Shown here piece after piece: positions 6,387 to 6,787 of a stretch of DNA of 6,787 nucleotides (positions are counted from its first letter, which is position 1; each line of letters opens with the position of its first letter). The notes under the pieces were generated by a model. It made no database searches. It saw only the letters and a program-made list of their open reading frames with translations, and was not told where the DNA came from. A program made the position numbers and the translations under genes. The stretch covers positions 1 through 6,787 of the forward strand of contig CANMFV010000055.1 of assembly GCA_947496835.1 (NCBI GenBank), given 5' to 3'. This stretch comes from Flavobacteriales bacterium. GTDB lineage: Bacteria; Bacteroidota; Bacteroidia; Flavobacteriales_D; Crocinitomicaceae.

Positions 6387-6787
6387 ATGAATGAACTGAG
6401 TAAAATTGAGTCCAAGTTAGTTCTTGTACGCAATCAAAAAGTATTATTGGATCGCGATGTCGCATCCTTTTATGGGATTGAGACGAAACGCGTAAACGAA
6501 GCATACCGAAATAATCCGGAGAAATTCCCTGAGGGATATGTTTTGTTTTTGGATGAAGAAGAATCAAATTCTTTAAGGTCGAAATTTTCGACCTTAAAGA
6601 ATTTAAGTAGAGGAAAACACACGAAATATCAGGTAAAAGCTTTTACAGAAAAAGGATTATACATGTTGGCTACGATTCTGAAAAGCGATCGTGCCACTGA
6701 AACAACGTTGGCGATCATTGAAACATATGCTAAACTAAAAGAGTTTACGCATTTAATTCGATCGAGTGTTAATGATCAAACTGGTGA
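6387..6787 (+). CDS. ORF6N-domain protein, N-terminal part (3' end outside window)
   Basis: The frame is open from an ATG at 6387 to the window edge, giving 133 residues. An in-frame TAA at 6384-6386 touches the ATG, and the overlapping ATG at 6391 reaches a stop after two codons, so the start is well fixed. Residues 12-118 match the ORF6N domain pattern: VRNQKVLLDRDVASFYGIETKRVNEAYRNNPEKFPEGYVL, then an LRSKFSTLK segment (63-71), GKHTKYQVKAFTEKGLYMLATILKS (76-100), and a helix with ETYAKLKEF (112-120). ORF6N is a putative DNA-binding domain of the KilA-N/Bro-like group, known from phage antirepressor-type proteins and from stand-alone chromosomal genes in Bacteroidota. What this copy binds is unknown, and no other phage gene lies in the window. 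The gene is divergent from alaS; the nearest -7-like match upstream, TGCATTTG at 6364-6371, has one mismatch and no partner at the right distance. A long perfect palindrome lies inside the coding sequence at 6566-6604. Confidence 0.85.
   Translation, partial: MNELSKIESKLVLVRNQKVLLDRDVASFYGIETKRVNEAYRNNPEKFPEGYVLFLDEEESNSLRSKFSTLKNLSRGKHTKYQVKAFTEKGLYMLATILKSDRATETTLAIIETYAKLKEFTHLIRSSVNDQTG
6566..6604. repeat. perfect 39-base palindrome inside the ORF6N coding sequence
   Basis: The left arm is 6566-6584, the centre is a single T at 6585, and the right arm is 6586-6604. All 19 bases of one arm are complementary to the other; pairing stops at the flanking bases (C at 6565, A at 6605). It lies in frame and spans the last base of codon 60 to the second base of codon 73, encoding the stretch around LRSKFSTLK. 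As RNA it could form a near-continuous stem of about 17-18 base pairs with a minimal loop; as DNA it is a symmetric site suited to a dimeric protein or to cruciform extrusion. There is no T-tract after it and it lies mid-gene, so it does not look like a terminator. Its function is unknown. Confidence 0.97.

Noticed and set aside
6343..6567. A 74-codon minus-strand frame covering the start of the ORF6N gene.
   Set aside because: The plus-strand frame over the same bases encodes a clear ORF6N domain, while the minus-strand product has no recognisable features.

Overview
The window looks like an AT-rich chromosomal segment from a member of the Bacteroidota, most likely the Flavobacteriia. Three things suggest this: no gene start has a recognisable Shine-Dalgarno sequence; two upstream regions contain boxes of the Bacteroidota type TANNTTTG; and the protein families (AlaRS, two GT-B glycosyltransferases, an ORF6N-domain protein) have the look of that phylum. 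The exact genus cannot be read from the sequence. No rRNA, tRNA, CRISPR array, transposase or insertion-sequence end was seen, and no gap without a gene exceeds about 130 bases.

Layout. Bases 1-377 (+) hold the C-terminal 124 residues of a family 4-type glycosyltransferase whose beginning lies outside the window. It converges on a complete SAM-dependent methyltransferase (459-1202, -). A 64-base divergent spacer separates the methyltransferase from a complete non-hydrolysing UDP-GlcNAc 2-epimerase of the WecB family (1267-2364, +). The epimerase runs tail to tail into a second complete glycosyltransferase (2342-3646, -), with the two coding regions overlapping by 23 bases. That glycosyltransferase begins inside the last codons of alaS (3639-6254, -) with an 8-base overlap. 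Upstream of alaS, 132 bases of spacer lead to a divergent ORF6N-domain gene (6387 to the end, +), which is cut by the window edge.

How the genes fit together. The first four genes look like the edge of a surface-polysaccharide locus: nucleotide-sugar epimerisation (UDP-GlcNAc to UDP-ManNAc), sugar transfer, and a possible glycan-modifying methyltransferase. Their orientations alternate, so they cannot form a single operon. alaS is a housekeeping gene and appears to be followed, in the same transcript, by the 434-residue glycosyltransferase. The ORF6N gene is an accessory gene of the kind found in phages and as stand-alone genes in Bacteroidota chromosomes.

The most unusual signal is a perfect 39-base palindrome (19-base arms, one central base) inside the ORF6N coding region, at 6566-6604. 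Both the complete epimerase and the complete glycosyltransferase appear to start at TTG, which an ATG-only gene finder would get wrong.
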